The notes beneath the pieces were generated by a model. It was not told the DNA's origin. It did no database searches and was given only the letters and a program-made list of their open reading frames with translations. Made by a program: the position numbers and the translations under genes. A stretch of 9,396 nucleotides of DNA from Rhizobium sp. Q54 (GTDB lineage: Bacteria > Pseudomonadota > Alphaproteobacteria > Rhizobiales > Beijerinckiaceae), in the NCBI GenBank assembly GCA_945901195.1, contig CAMDKB010000159.1:1-9396 (forward strand), in the 5' to 3' direction. Positions 1 to 6,754 of this stretch are shown piece after piece (position 1 is the stretch's first letter; each line of letters begins with the position of its first letter).

Positions 1-2318
1 ACGGGTCCTTGTTTGCCTGACGGGCGAAGGCGCATATCGACTTCATATAATGCGCCGCGGCGTGTTGAAACCGTCAGCGCCGATATCAGACGCTGAGCGA
101 TACGCGCATAGTACTGGGCGGCATGAAGCGGCCTGCGACCGCGCGATTCAGGATACTGTTCATCAAAATTGTAGAGCAGGATCAGATCGAGATCTGACGA
201 CGCTGTCATCTCGCGCGAGCCGAGTTTTCCCAACCCGAAGACCGCACAGACACCGCCTTCAATTGTGCCATGGTCCGTCTCAAAATCCCGTCGTACGATC
301 ATCAGGCACGACTGAATGATTGTTGTGGCCAGATCAGAATAGGCGTGGCCGGCTGCATATGCGTCGATCGTGCCAGACAACAGTCGCACGCCAATCAGGA
401 ATGATTCTTCCTGATAAATATCTCTGGTTGAATCAAGGAAATCTTCAGTCGACGGGGTGGAATCGAGTAGCAATTGCATGCGGGCCGCCACAGTGCCGTT
501 CAATGTGGATTTCCATATTGCCGGATCGATGGCCGCATCCAGAACATGAGGGCGCTTTGCAATCGCATCCGCCAGACGCGGCGCACCACCGAGTATGTCA
601 GCGAACAATTCGCGCATGGCCTGATTGGATTTCAGAATCGAGAACAATTCGATGGCCGCCGGCATGCGCGTCAACGCCATGTCAAAGGCGGCAATAGCTG
701 AGTCGGGATCGCCGCTGCCGGCAAAAGCTTCCATGAGCGCCGGCACCAGTTCGGTCAGCACTTCGCGGGCACGCGCACTCTGCACGGCAGGTCGCCGTCC
801 AAAATGCCAGCCGCGTACGGTCTCAATCGCGCGGGATGGATCTGTAAAGCCCATCTTGCGCAGGGTTTCGACTGTTTCTGGATCATCATCCGAACCGGTG
901 AAAACGAGACTGCCCGTCGATGTATCAAGACCGGCAGCGTGTTCGAAGAGACGGGAATAATGCTGCTCGACAGCCTTGAGATTTTTTATCAAGGCTTTTG
1001 AAAAAGCCGCAGTGCCGGTGAAGCCACAGAAGCGGGAAAAACGCTCAAGAGCTTCCGGGTCAACAGGCAGTCGCTGCGTTTGTTCGTCATTCTGCATTTG
1101 CAGACGATGTTCGATTGTGCGCAAAAAGCAGTAACTGGCGGTCAAGTCTTTCACAGACGCGTCATCGATCCAGTTATCGTTGCGCAATTCCGTGAGCATG
1201 TCGAGTGTGCGTGCGCCGCGCAGATTGGGGCGGCGTCCGCCAAATACCAATTGTTGGGTCTGCACGAAGAATTCTACTTCGCGAATGCCTCCCCGGCCGA
1301 GTTTGACATCATGGCCGGCGACCGCGATTTCCGAATGACCTCGTACCGCATGAATTTGCCGTTTCATCGCGTGAATATCAGCAATGGCTGCGTAATCGAA
1401 ATAGCGCCGCCAGATGAAGGGAGCGAGATCCTTTATGAATTGCTCACCAAGCGTCAGTTGGCCGGCTACCGGGCGAGCCTTGATGAAAGCCGCTCTCTCC
1501 CAGTTCTGGCCCAGATATTCGTAATAATCGTGCGCAGCGGGCAGAGAAACGGCGACTGAAGTTGATCCGGGGTCTGGCCGCAATCTCAGGTCGACACGCA
1601 GAACGTAGCCATCGCCTGTACGTTCCTGAAGAACTTTCACCAGCGCGCGCGTGATACGAACAAAAAGCGCAGCAGGCTCGGTCCCTTCCTTCAGCGCTGG
1701 CGAAACGGTATCATAGAGGACGACCAGATCGACATCGCTTGAATAATTCAGTTCGCGCGCACCATGTTTTCCCAATGCGAGGATCACGAGCCCCGAATGC
1801 TTTTCCGGAACTTCCGGATCATCAATAAGGATGCGTCCTTGAGCTGCGGCCTGCCGCAACAAGAAAGCGAGTGCAGACGATACGGCGCGATCAGCCATTG
1901 CGGAAATTGCGTGCGTGACCTGCACGACGTCCCAGACGCCACCAATATCGGCCAGAGCTATCAGCAGGTGCGCGCGGCGCTTCATCTGCCGCAAGATCTG
2001 CATGGCATCAGTGTCAGACTGCGTTGCGGCGCAGGCTGTGGCTGTTTCCGAGAGTATCTGCTGCAATGTCTGTTCAGGCGGGCGAATGAAATAATCAAGC
2101 GCTTCCTGCGGCGCCTGACGGATCAATGACAGCAAGTAGGGAGAGTGCTCAACGACAGCAGCCAGGTATGCAAAAGCGTCTTTAGACAGATGATGCGAAC
2201 AGCCCTGGATGGCTTCGGCCAGGGTCTCGCGATTGACACGGTGCTTGAGGGGCCGGATGGCCGGTTTCAAACGCTCAGCCAGCGTGCCATTTGGAATAAT
2301 GTCTGAAGACTGCTTCAT
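1..2318 (-). CDS. glnE: GlnE, bifunctional glutamine synthetase adenylyltransferase/adenylyl-removing enzyme (partial, C-terminus beyond left edge)
   Basis: GlnE attaches AMP to, and removes it from, a tyrosine of glutamine synthetase in the cytoplasm, switching ammonia assimilation off or on in response to glutamine and PII proteins. An open frame of 772 codons runs from an ATG at 2318 to the left edge. Both nucleotidyltransferase halves are visible and in frame. The N-terminal removase half has LGKHGARELNYSSDVDL at about 182-198 (metal-binding pair D195/D197), RVDLRLRPDPG at about 241-251 and KLGRGGIREVEFF near 339-351. The C-terminal transferase half has FGLGKLGSREMTASSDLDL at about 694-712 (D709/D711) and YEVDMRLRPSG near 758-768, just before the edge. 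Family members are about 950-990 residues, so roughly 180-220 C-terminal residues are missing. There is no frameshift. The start overlaps the kinase stop as ATGA (2315-2318); the ribosome binding site is weak (GGA three bases upstream), so translational coupling is likely. Identity is near certain. Confidence 0.96.
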   Translation of the reverse strand, partial: MKQSSDIIPNGTLAERLKPAIRPLKHRVNRETLAEAIQGCSHHLSKDAFAYLAAVVEHSPYLLSLIRQAPQEALDYFIRPPEQTLQQILSETATACAATQSDTDAMQILRQMKRRAHLLIALADIGGVWDVVQVTHAISAMADRAVSSALAFLLRQAAAQGRILIDDPEVPEKHSGLVILALGKHGARELNYSSDVDLVVLYDTVSPALKEGTEPAALFVRITRALVKVLQERTGDGYVLRVDLRLRPDPGSTSVAVSLPAAHDYYEYLGQNWERAAFIKARPVAGQLTLGEQFIKDLAPFIWRRYFDYAAIADIHAMKRQIHAVRGHSEIAVAGHDVKLGRGGIREVEFFVQTQQLVFGGRRPNLRGARTLDMLTELRNDNWIDDASVKDLTASYCFLRTIEHRLQMQNDEQTQRLPVDPEALERFSRFCGFTGTAAFSKALIKNLKAVEQHYSRLFEHAAGLDTSTGSLVFTGSDDDPETVETLRKMGFTDPSRAIETVRGWHFGRRPAVQSARAREVLTELVPALMEAFAGSGDPDSAIAAFDMALTRMPAAIELFSILKSNQAMRELFADILGGAPRLADAIAKRPHVLDAAIDPAIWKSTLNGTVAARMQLLLDSTPSTEDFLDSTRDIYQEESFLIGVRLLSGTIDAYAAGHAYSDLATTIIQSCLMIVRRDFETDHGTIEGGVCAVFGLGKLGSREMTASSDLDLILLYNFDEQYPESRGRRPLHAAQYYARIAQRLISALTVSTRRGALYEVDMRLRPSGKQGP

Positions 2319-3772
2319 GTTTCCAATGGGATTGTTGGGTCTGACGCCTTTCCGGGAACTGAAAACACAACACGCAGACCCGAATTGTTGTCTTCCAGTT
2401 TCAGTTCGCCAGAATGGAGCCTTGCGACGGCAGACGCAAGCGACAAGCCGAGGCCAGAGCCGCTTTGTGTGCGGGAGCTTTCGAGGCGAACAAACCTTTC
2501 AAGAACGCGTTGGCGGTCGTCTGCGGGAACACCCGTTCCGTGATCACTGACAATGATTTTCGCTGTAGCGCCCTCAAGCGTTGTTTCGACCTTTATGTCG
2601 TAATCCCGAGTATTTTTATTTTGCGCATGCATGACGCTGCCTGGATCATTTAACAACGGGTCTTTTTTCACGCCGTATTTGAGAGCGTTATCGATGAGAT
2701 TGGCAATCGTCTGTCCCAGCAATTCACGGTTGCCATGAACGATGATCTTCACCGGCGCGTCCACCACAAGCCGCAACCCCGCTTCATCTGCTGTAGGTTC
2801 ATAGAGTTCGCCGACATCCCTGGCGACCTGCGATATGTCGAAATCATCCATGCCTTCGTGGGTGGCGCCCGCTTCGGCGCGGGCAATCAACAACAGGGAA
2901 TTGAAGATACGGATGAGCTGGTCGGATTCTTCAATCACTTGCTCGAGCGATGCACGATAGGCATCGGGCGATTTCACACCACGCAATGCTTCTTCAGCTT
3001 TGCCGCGTAGACGCGTGAGCGGTGTGCGCAGATCGTGAGCGATGTTGTCCGAGACGTGTTTCATACCGACCATCAGCTCTGCTATTCGCTCGAGCATCTT
3101 GTTGAGATTTTCAGCCAGCCGGTCGAGTTCATCGTTGGAACCGGCGACGGGCAATCTCTCATTGAGGTTGCCCTGCATGATCGTCAACGCGGACGCATTC
3201 ATGGCGTCGACCCGGCGCAGCACGCGGCGTGCAACAAACAGGCCGCCCAGCGTTCCAATCGCTATCAGCCAGATCAGCGAAATGCTCAACGCGCGCCCCA
3301 TGATGCTCGCCAATGTTTCGCGCTCTTCAAGATCGCGGCCCACCAGCAGGCGAAATCCGCCGGGGAGCTGAAACACACGCGCAAGGGATTGCCGGTCCAT
3401 GGCCTGGGTGTCTGGCCGCTGATAGGCTGTTTCGATCAAGCCTTCTTTTTCGAGCGTTCCTGCGGGCAATTCGGCGACATTACCTGTGATAGGGAGTCCC
3501 TGAAAATTGGTAAGGAGATAAAGCGAGGCACCGGGCCTTCGCGTGCGCGAATCAATGACATTCACGAGGCGGCGAATTCCACCTTGCGCATATTGTTCAG
3601 CAAGTCCGTTGATTTCTGCTGCAATGGCGGTTGTAGTCTGTTCGTCAACGAGGCGGCGAATGCTCCACGCCATCCAGCCCATGACGAGCCCGGAGCTGAT
3701 CGCGAACAGGATCAGATAAACGATCGACAGTTTGAAAACTGTCGTGCGAAAGAGTTTACCGAGCGCCGTCAC
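2315..3772 (-). CDS. HAMP-domain sensor histidine kinase of an OmpR-type two-component system
   Basis: An inner-membrane histidine kinase of 485 residues that should phosphorylate the regulator encoded just upstream. Order of parts: short cytoplasmic N-terminus; first membrane segment about 14-36; periplasmic sensor region about 37-160 without a recognised fold; second membrane segment about 161-183; HAMP linker to about 235; dimerisation/phosphoacceptor helix with H246 in IAHDLRTPLTRLRG; ATPase domain with N-box LIDNALKYG (N362), G1 DHGTGVP (D410) and G2 SGSGLGLSLA (438-447). All catalytic motifs are intact. About 25 polar residues separate the N-box from the next strand (368-391), more than usual for this family. 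The start is GTG at 3772: a stop codon lies two codons upstream in the same frame, and the next Met would remove the first membrane segment. It overlaps the regulator gene by 17 bases and glnE by 4. The signal sensed is unknown; adjacency to degP and ccm genes suggests an envelope signal, which is inference. Confidence 0.93.
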   Translation of the reverse strand: MTALGKLFRTTVFKLSIVYLILFAISSGLVMGWMAWSIRRLVDEQTTTAIAAEINGLAEQYAQGGIRRLVNVIDSRTRRPGASLYLLTNFQGLPITGNVAELPAGTLEKEGLIETAYQRPDTQAMDRQSLARVFQLPGGFRLLVGRDLEERETLASIMGRALSISLIWLIAIGTLGGLFVARRVLRRVDAMNASALTIMQGNLNERLPVAGSNDELDRLAENLNKMLERIAELMVGMKHVSDNIAHDLRTPLTRLRGKAEEALRGVKSPDAYRASLEQVIEESDQLIRIFNSLLLIARAEAGATHEGMDDFDISQVARDVGELYEPTADEAGLRLVVDAPVKIIVHGNRELLGQTIANLIDNALKYGVKKDPLLNDPGSVMHAQNKNTRDYDIKVETTLEGATAKIIVSDHGTGVPADDRQRVLERFVRLESSRTQSGSGLGLSLASAVARLHSGELKLEDNNSGLRVVFSVPGKASDPTIPLET

Positions 3773-4451
3773 GGATCATATATCCTGCGCCCCTGACAGT
3801 ATGCAGCATCTGTACGTCGTAATCCTTGTCGATCTTGGACCGCAGTCTGGATATATGAACATCAATCACATTCGTCTGCGGATCGAAATGATAATCCCAG
3901 ACGTTTTCCAGAAGCATCGTGCGTGTCACAACCTGTCCAGCATGCTGCATGAGATATTCCAGCAGGCGGTATTCGCGAGGCTGCAACAGGATCTCCTTGC
4001 CATCGCGTGTGAGTTTATGGCCGAGCCTGTCGAGTTCAAGTGAGCCGACATGCAGGACAGTGCTTTCACCATTGGCCGCGCCCTTGTTGCGGCGCGCGAG
4101 CACTTCCACACGCGCCAGCAATTCGGAAAAGGCATAGGGTTTGGTGAGGTAGTCGTCGCCGCCCGCGCGCAATCCCTTCACACGATCATCGACCTGGCCC
4201 AGTGCGGAGAGGATCAGCACGGGCGTCTGCAGGCCCTGTTCGCGCAGCGCCCCGATCATCGTCAAGCCATCCATCTTTGGCAGCATGCGGTCGACGATCA
4301 GGATGTCGTAGGCGACGTCACGTGCGAGCGCATAGCCCTCCAGCCCGTCAGGTGCGCGGTCCGCGACGTGGCCTGCTTCGCGCAGCGCCTTGGCAAGAAA
4401 GCCTGCTGCTTCGGTGTCATCTTCAACAATCAGAATGCGCATGGACGACAT
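3756..4451 (-). CDS. OmpR/PhoB-family response regulator
   Basis: A 231-residue cytoplasmic transcription factor, the usual length for the family. Receiver domain about 4-118: acidic pair D11/D12, phosphoacceptor D54 in LIVDRMLPKMDG, switch residue S82, and the conserved lysine K104 in DDYLTKPYAF. A linker of about 15 residues leads to a winged-helix DNA-binding domain (about 132-228) ending in the typical LHTVRGAGYMIRD. All functional residues are present, so it should be phosphorylated by the kinase encoded downstream, whose gene overlaps it by 17 bases. The ATG at 4451 is chosen over the in-frame ATG at 4442 because GGAG lies 9 bases upstream of it. A strong terminator-like hairpin ends about 16 bases before the start codon, so expression may depend on read-through. 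Target genes cannot be read from the sequence; degP next door is a candidate (inference). Related rhizobial and Brucella systems sit at the same position; I give no gene symbol. Confidence 0.94.
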   Translation of the reverse strand: MSSMRILIVEDDTEAAGFLAKALREAGHVADRAPDGLEGYALARDVAYDILIVDRMLPKMDGLTMIGALREQGLQTPVLILSALGQVDDRVKGLRAGGDDYLTKPYAFSELLARVEVLARRNKGAANGESTVLHVGSLELDRLGHKLTRDGKEILLQPREYRLLEYLMQHAGQVVTRTMLLENVWDYHFDPQTNVIDVHISRLRSKIDKDYDVQMLHTVRGAGYMIRDGAR

Positions 4452-4460
4452 ATAACATAT

Positions 4461-4464
4461 CTCC
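4461..4464 (-). promoter_or_regulatory. Ribosome binding site of the response regulator gene
   Basis: GGAG on the minus strand with a 9-base spacer (ATATGTTAT) before the ATG at 4451. It decides between two in-frame ATG codons three codons apart. It is unusual because the T-run of the preceding hairpin ends only two bases before it. The GCGG overlapping its 5' side could also pair with CCGC of the hairpin's descending arm, which would partly hide it. Confidence 0.7.
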
Positions 4465-4466
4465 GC

Positions 4467-4501
4467 AAAAAAGCGGCAGACCGGCGGGCCAGTCTGCCGC
4501 T
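4467..4501 (-). terminator. Strong intrinsic terminator or attenuator between degP and the regulator
   Basis: Read on the minus strand, AGCGGCAGAC (4501-4492) pairs perfectly with GTCTGCCGCT (4481-4472). The inner TGG/CCG adds three more pairs, one of them G-U, giving a 13-bp stem around a CCCG loop. Six Ts follow at 4472-4467, the first being part of the stem. This is a textbook Rho-independent terminator for degP transcription. It sits about 16 bases before the regulator's start codon, leaving no room for an independent promoter after it, so it may act as an attenuator for the regulator-kinase-glnE genes. Confidence 0.85.
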
Positions 4502-4511
4502 AACGCTGTCT

Positions 4512-4530
4512 CCGGACGGGGGCAGTCCGG
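4512..4530 (-). repeat. Inverted repeat, middle hairpin of the degP-regulator spacer
   Basis: CCGGAC and GTCCGG form a perfect 6-bp stem with a 7-base loop (4518-4524). There is no T-run, so it is not a terminator by itself. It could be an RNA hairpin or a palindromic protein site. Confidence 0.6.
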
Positions 4531-4541
4531 TGCACAGCATC

Positions 4542-4563
4542 ACGCTGAGGGGCTATTCAGCGT
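4542..4563 (-). repeat. Inverted repeat directly after the degP stop codon
   Basis: ACGCTGA (4542-4548) and TCAGCGT (4557-4563) form a perfect 7-bp stem with an 8-base loop, starting at the base after the degP stop codon. A second copy of ACGCTG at 4503-4508 (plus strand) allows the first arm of the degP 3' RNA to pair there instead, giving an alternative fold that encloses the middle hairpin. Confidence 0.6.
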
Positions 4564-6138
4564 TCAGGACGGGCGCGTGACCAGCGCTACAAAGCGGCTG
4601 CCTTCGCCAGACTTGATTCGCAACATCACGGCCTTGCTGCCGTTGCGCCGGGCCTCAGCAATGGCATTGCTCACGTCAGCAGGGGTCGCGACCTTCTTGC
4701 CGGCGGCCTCGAGAATTATGTCGCCGGAGCGAATTCCCTGGCGGGCCGCCGTGCCATCAGGCGCGATTTCTGCAACCACGACGCCTTCCTTGCCGCCACC
4801 GGCGACCGAGGTTGCTGGCGCGAGGGTCATTCCGTAAACTTCCCCCTGAGCGGAACGTTCACCCTGACTCTCCTGTTGCGGCGTCGGATTGCTACGACCG
4901 GGCTCGCGCACTGCCGCCTGCCGCTCATTGGGCTGGGTGGCGAGTGTAACGCTAACGGTTTTTTCTGAGCCATCGCGGCTATAGGTGACGTCGGCCTTTT
5001 TTGCCGGCCCAAGCGAGGCGACCTTGCGAGAAAGTTCGCGCGGGCTTGCAATCCGTTCGCCGTTCACCGCAACAATCACGTCGCCGGATTTCAGCCCGGC
5101 ATTTGCCGCGGGTGTACCTGGCTGCGCTTCAGCAACCAGCGCGCCATTTTCGTTCGGCAGCTTGAGAGATTCAGCGACTTCTTTTGTGACAGGCTGAATT
5201 TGCACACCGAGGTAACCACGACTGACCGCACCGCTTTCACGCAATGATGCGATGACGTTTTTGGCCACAGTTGCGGGAATGGCAAAGCCAATGCCGACAC
5301 TGCCACCTGAGGGGGAATAGATGGCGGTGTTCACACCGGCGACATTTCCGTAGAGGTCGAATGTCGGGCCGCCGGAATTGCCGCGGTTCACCGGCGCGTC
5401 GATCTGCAGGAAATCGTCATAGGGGCCAGCGCCGATATCACGGCCACGGGCCGAGACGATGCCTGCCGTCACTGTGCCGCCAAGGCCGAAGGGGTTGCCA
5501 ATCGCGACGACCCAATCGCCCACGCGGGGAAGCGTATCCGCGAAATTCACGAATTTGTAGGTGCCGGCTTCCTTGATCTTCAGGAGGGCCAGGTCGGTTT
5601 TTTCGTCCGAGCCGACGACACTGGCGGAGACAGTCTTGCCGTTGTCGAGCACCAGCTGCACATCGGCTGCGTTGCGCACAACATGGTTGTTGGTGACCAC
5701 ATAGCCGTCTGCGGAAATGATAAAGCCAGAGCCCTGAGAGGACGCACCACGTCCGCCACGGGGGCCACCGGGTGAGCGGGGCGCGCCTGGCGCACCTTCG
5801 CCGCGGAACTGGCGGAAGAAGCGTTCAAGCTGTTCATTGGGGACACCGGGCATGCCGCGGCGGAATTCCTCACGTGCGTCGTCGCCGTTGTCCGCAATGG
5901 TTTGGGCCGTGACTTTCACGGATACGACAGCGCCGCGAACGCGCTCAATCACATCTGCAAAGGAGGGCATCATCACTGCAGGGGCAAGTGCTGGAGATTG
6001 TGCATTGCTCTGCGCGCGGGCCGGGGAGAACGGCACAACATTGCTCGCGCCAAAAGCACCGCCAACGGCGATCAAGGCAGCGGCGCCCAGAAGAACGGCG
6101 CGGGAGGGGCGGCGAGTGTTAGTCGTATTGGGGGACAT
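4564..6138 (-). CDS. degP: DegP/HtrA-family periplasmic serine protease (Do-like) with two PDZ domains
   Basis: A 524-residue exported protease and likely chaperone that degrades misfolded envelope proteins. Signal peptide about 1-42: basic RRPSR, hydrophobic core AVLLGAAALIAVGGA, probable cleavage after ARA. The trypsin-like domain (about 58-300) has the full triad: H152 in VTNNHVV, D182 in KTDLALLKI and S255 in NRGNSGGPTFD. PDZ1 runs about 305-399 (GYLGVQIQP near 308), then a Q/E-rich linker about 400-433, then PDZ2 about 434-521. The LA-loop position holds a Gly/Pro/Arg-rich stretch at 113-132. Length and architecture match the family. The ATG at 6138 is preferred to the TTG codon directly before it because AGGAG lies 7 bases upstream of the ATG. 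It follows ccmH after about 150 bases and precedes the two-component genes; Brucella htrA also lies beside a ccm/cyc gene. A hairpin terminator follows. Identity is very secure; the paralogue name (degP versus degQ/mucD) is less so. Confidence 0.95.
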   Translation of the reverse strand: MSPNTTNTRRPSRAVLLGAAALIAVGGAFGASNVVPFSPARAQSNAQSPALAPAVMMPSFADVIERVRGAVVSVKVTAQTIADNGDDAREEFRRGMPGVPNEQLERFFRQFRGEGAPGAPRSPGGPRGGRGASSQGSGFIISADGYVVTNNHVVRNAADVQLVLDNGKTVSASVVGSDEKTDLALLKIKEAGTYKFVNFADTLPRVGDWVVAIGNPFGLGGTVTAGIVSARGRDIGAGPYDDFLQIDAPVNRGNSGGPTFDLYGNVAGVNTAIYSPSGGSVGIGFAIPATVAKNVIASLRESGAVSRGYLGVQIQPVTKEVAESLKLPNENGALVAEAQPGTPAANAGLKSGDVIVAVNGERIASPRELSRKVASLGPAKKADVTYSRDGSEKTVSVTLATQPNERQAAVREPGRSNPTPQQESQGERSAQGEVYGMTLAPATSVAGGGKEGVVVAEIAPDGTAARQGIRSGDIILEAAGKKVATPADVSNAIAEARRNGSKAVMLRIKSGEGSRFVALVTRPS

Positions 6139-6145
6139 CAAGTCT

Positions 6146-6150
6146 CTCCT
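6146..6150 (-). promoter_or_regulatory. Ribosome binding site of degP
   Basis: AGGAG on the minus strand lies 7 bases upstream of the ATG at 6138. Only 4 bases would separate it from the TTG at 6141, so it supports the ATG start. Confidence 0.75.
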
Positions 6151-6161
6151 GAGAAATAACG

Positions 6162-6290
6162 TGCCGTTGATCCGGCATGGAGAGACATATAAGCGATGCG
6201 CTTTTACCAGCGCATTGCGGGCGGATGAAATGTTTGTAAGGTTTTAGAGTTGCCAGATCGCGCGTGCCTGAGCGCTGCAATCCAGACTAT
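6162..6290 (-). promoter_or_regulatory. degP leader: candidate promoter/operator region
   Basis: The ccmH-degP spacer is far longer than the 2-6 base gaps among the ccm genes, so an independent or extra start for degP is plausible. On the minus strand it holds an AT-rich stretch (about 6225-6250, containing TTACAAACATTTC). Next is an inverted repeat ATGCGC-N8-GCGCAT (6196-6215), extended by two more pairs past a mismatch to 6193-6218. Directly after it comes TTATAT (6192-6187), a possible -10 element. A small TGCCG/CGGCA repeat (6162-6177) lies before the ribosome binding site. No convincing -35 box is seen 17 bases upstream, so any promoter would be activator-dependent or use another sigma factor. 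The promoter call is inference. Confidence 0.35.
6193..6218. repeat. Inverted repeat in the degP leader
   Basis: ATGCGC (6196-6201) and GCGCAT (6210-6215) are perfect partners around an 8-base centre. GC at 6193-6194 and GC at 6217-6218 extend the stem across one mismatch. It could be an operator or an RNA hairpin at the end of the ccm transcript. No T-run follows on the minus strand, so it is not a clear terminator. Confidence 0.55.
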
Positions 6291-6751
6291 TGGCGGTCAA
6301 GGATTGAGGACAGCTTGGCAGCCTCCACGGGTGTCAGTGGCTCTGCCTTCACTGATCCGTTCCGCCTCCTCCGCCCCGCCCACGCGATCCAGCCCAATCC
6401 CAGCAGCAGCACCCCGAACGGCGAGGCCCATAGCAGGATCGTCCCCGCTTTCAGCGGCGGGCTGAGCAGGATGAAGTCGCCGTAACGTGAAACCAGATAG
6501 TCCATCACTTGCGCGTCGCTATCGCCCGCTGTCAGCCGTTCGCGGACAATGACGCGCAGGTCCTTGGCGAGCGGGGCGTTGGAATCGTCGATAGACTGAT
6601 TCTGGCAGACGAGGCAGCGCAGGTTTGTGGAGAGCGCCCGGGCGCGGGCTTCCAGTCTGGCGTCGGGAAGGATTTCGGAGGGTTCGACGGCGCGCGCGGC
6701 AAAAGGCGCGAGAACCAGAACCAGGAGCAAAAGCTTGAAAAATGCGCGCAT
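6287..6751 (-). CDS. ccmH: CcmH (CycL), cytochrome c maturation thiol oxidoreductase subunit
   Basis: A 154-residue membrane-anchored protein facing the periplasm that helps keep the CXXCH cysteines of apocytochrome c reduced and works with CcmF and CcmI in heme ligation. Signal peptide about 1-21 (FFKLLLLVLVLAPFAARA). The family signature LRCLVCQNQSI gives the redox pair C46/C49. The conserved LAKDLRVIVRERL and SRYGDFILLSPP follow, then one membrane segment about 104-125 and a basic cytoplasmic tail. It is the short form found where ccmI is a separate gene, unlike the longer fused E. coli protein. It starts 3 bases after the ccmF stop, with GGAG 6 bases upstream of the ATG. It is the last gene of the ccm group; no ccmG follows, which is common in Alphaproteobacteria, where ccmG often lies with ccmABC. 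Confidence 0.95.
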   Translation of the reverse strand: MRAFFKLLLLVLVLAPFAARAVEPSEILPDARLEARARALSTNLRCLVCQNQSIDDSNAPLAKDLRVIVRERLTAGDSDAQVMDYLVSRYGDFILLSPPLKAGTILLWASPFGVLLLGLGWIAWAGRRRRNGSVKAEPLTPVEAAKLSSILDRQ

Positions 6752-6754
6752 GGC

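Noticed and set aside
1080..1559. Plus-strand open frame of 159 codons in the left region, which could suggest separate genes there
   Set aside because: The continuous minus-strand glnE frame with removase and transferase motifs in register explains the whole region.
3035..3796. Plus-strand open frame of 253 codons antisense to the sensor kinase
   Set aside because: It overlaps an unmistakable kinase gene with intact motifs; its translation shows no recognisable domain and has the composition expected of an opposite-strand shadow.
6010..6120. Twin-arginine type signal peptide in DegP, because of the RR pair near the N-terminus
   Set aside because: The residues around RR do not fit the SRRxFLK consensus, and DegP proteins normally use the Sec route.
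6139..6141. TTG as an alternative degP start one codon upstream
   Set aside because: Only 4 bases separate it from the AGGAG site, while the ATG has an ideal 7-base spacing.
6162..6177. TGCCG-N6-CGGCA repeat as a terminator or riboswitch in the degP leader
   Set aside because: A 5-bp stem without a T-run or known riboswitch features; it could easily occur by chance in GC-rich DNA.
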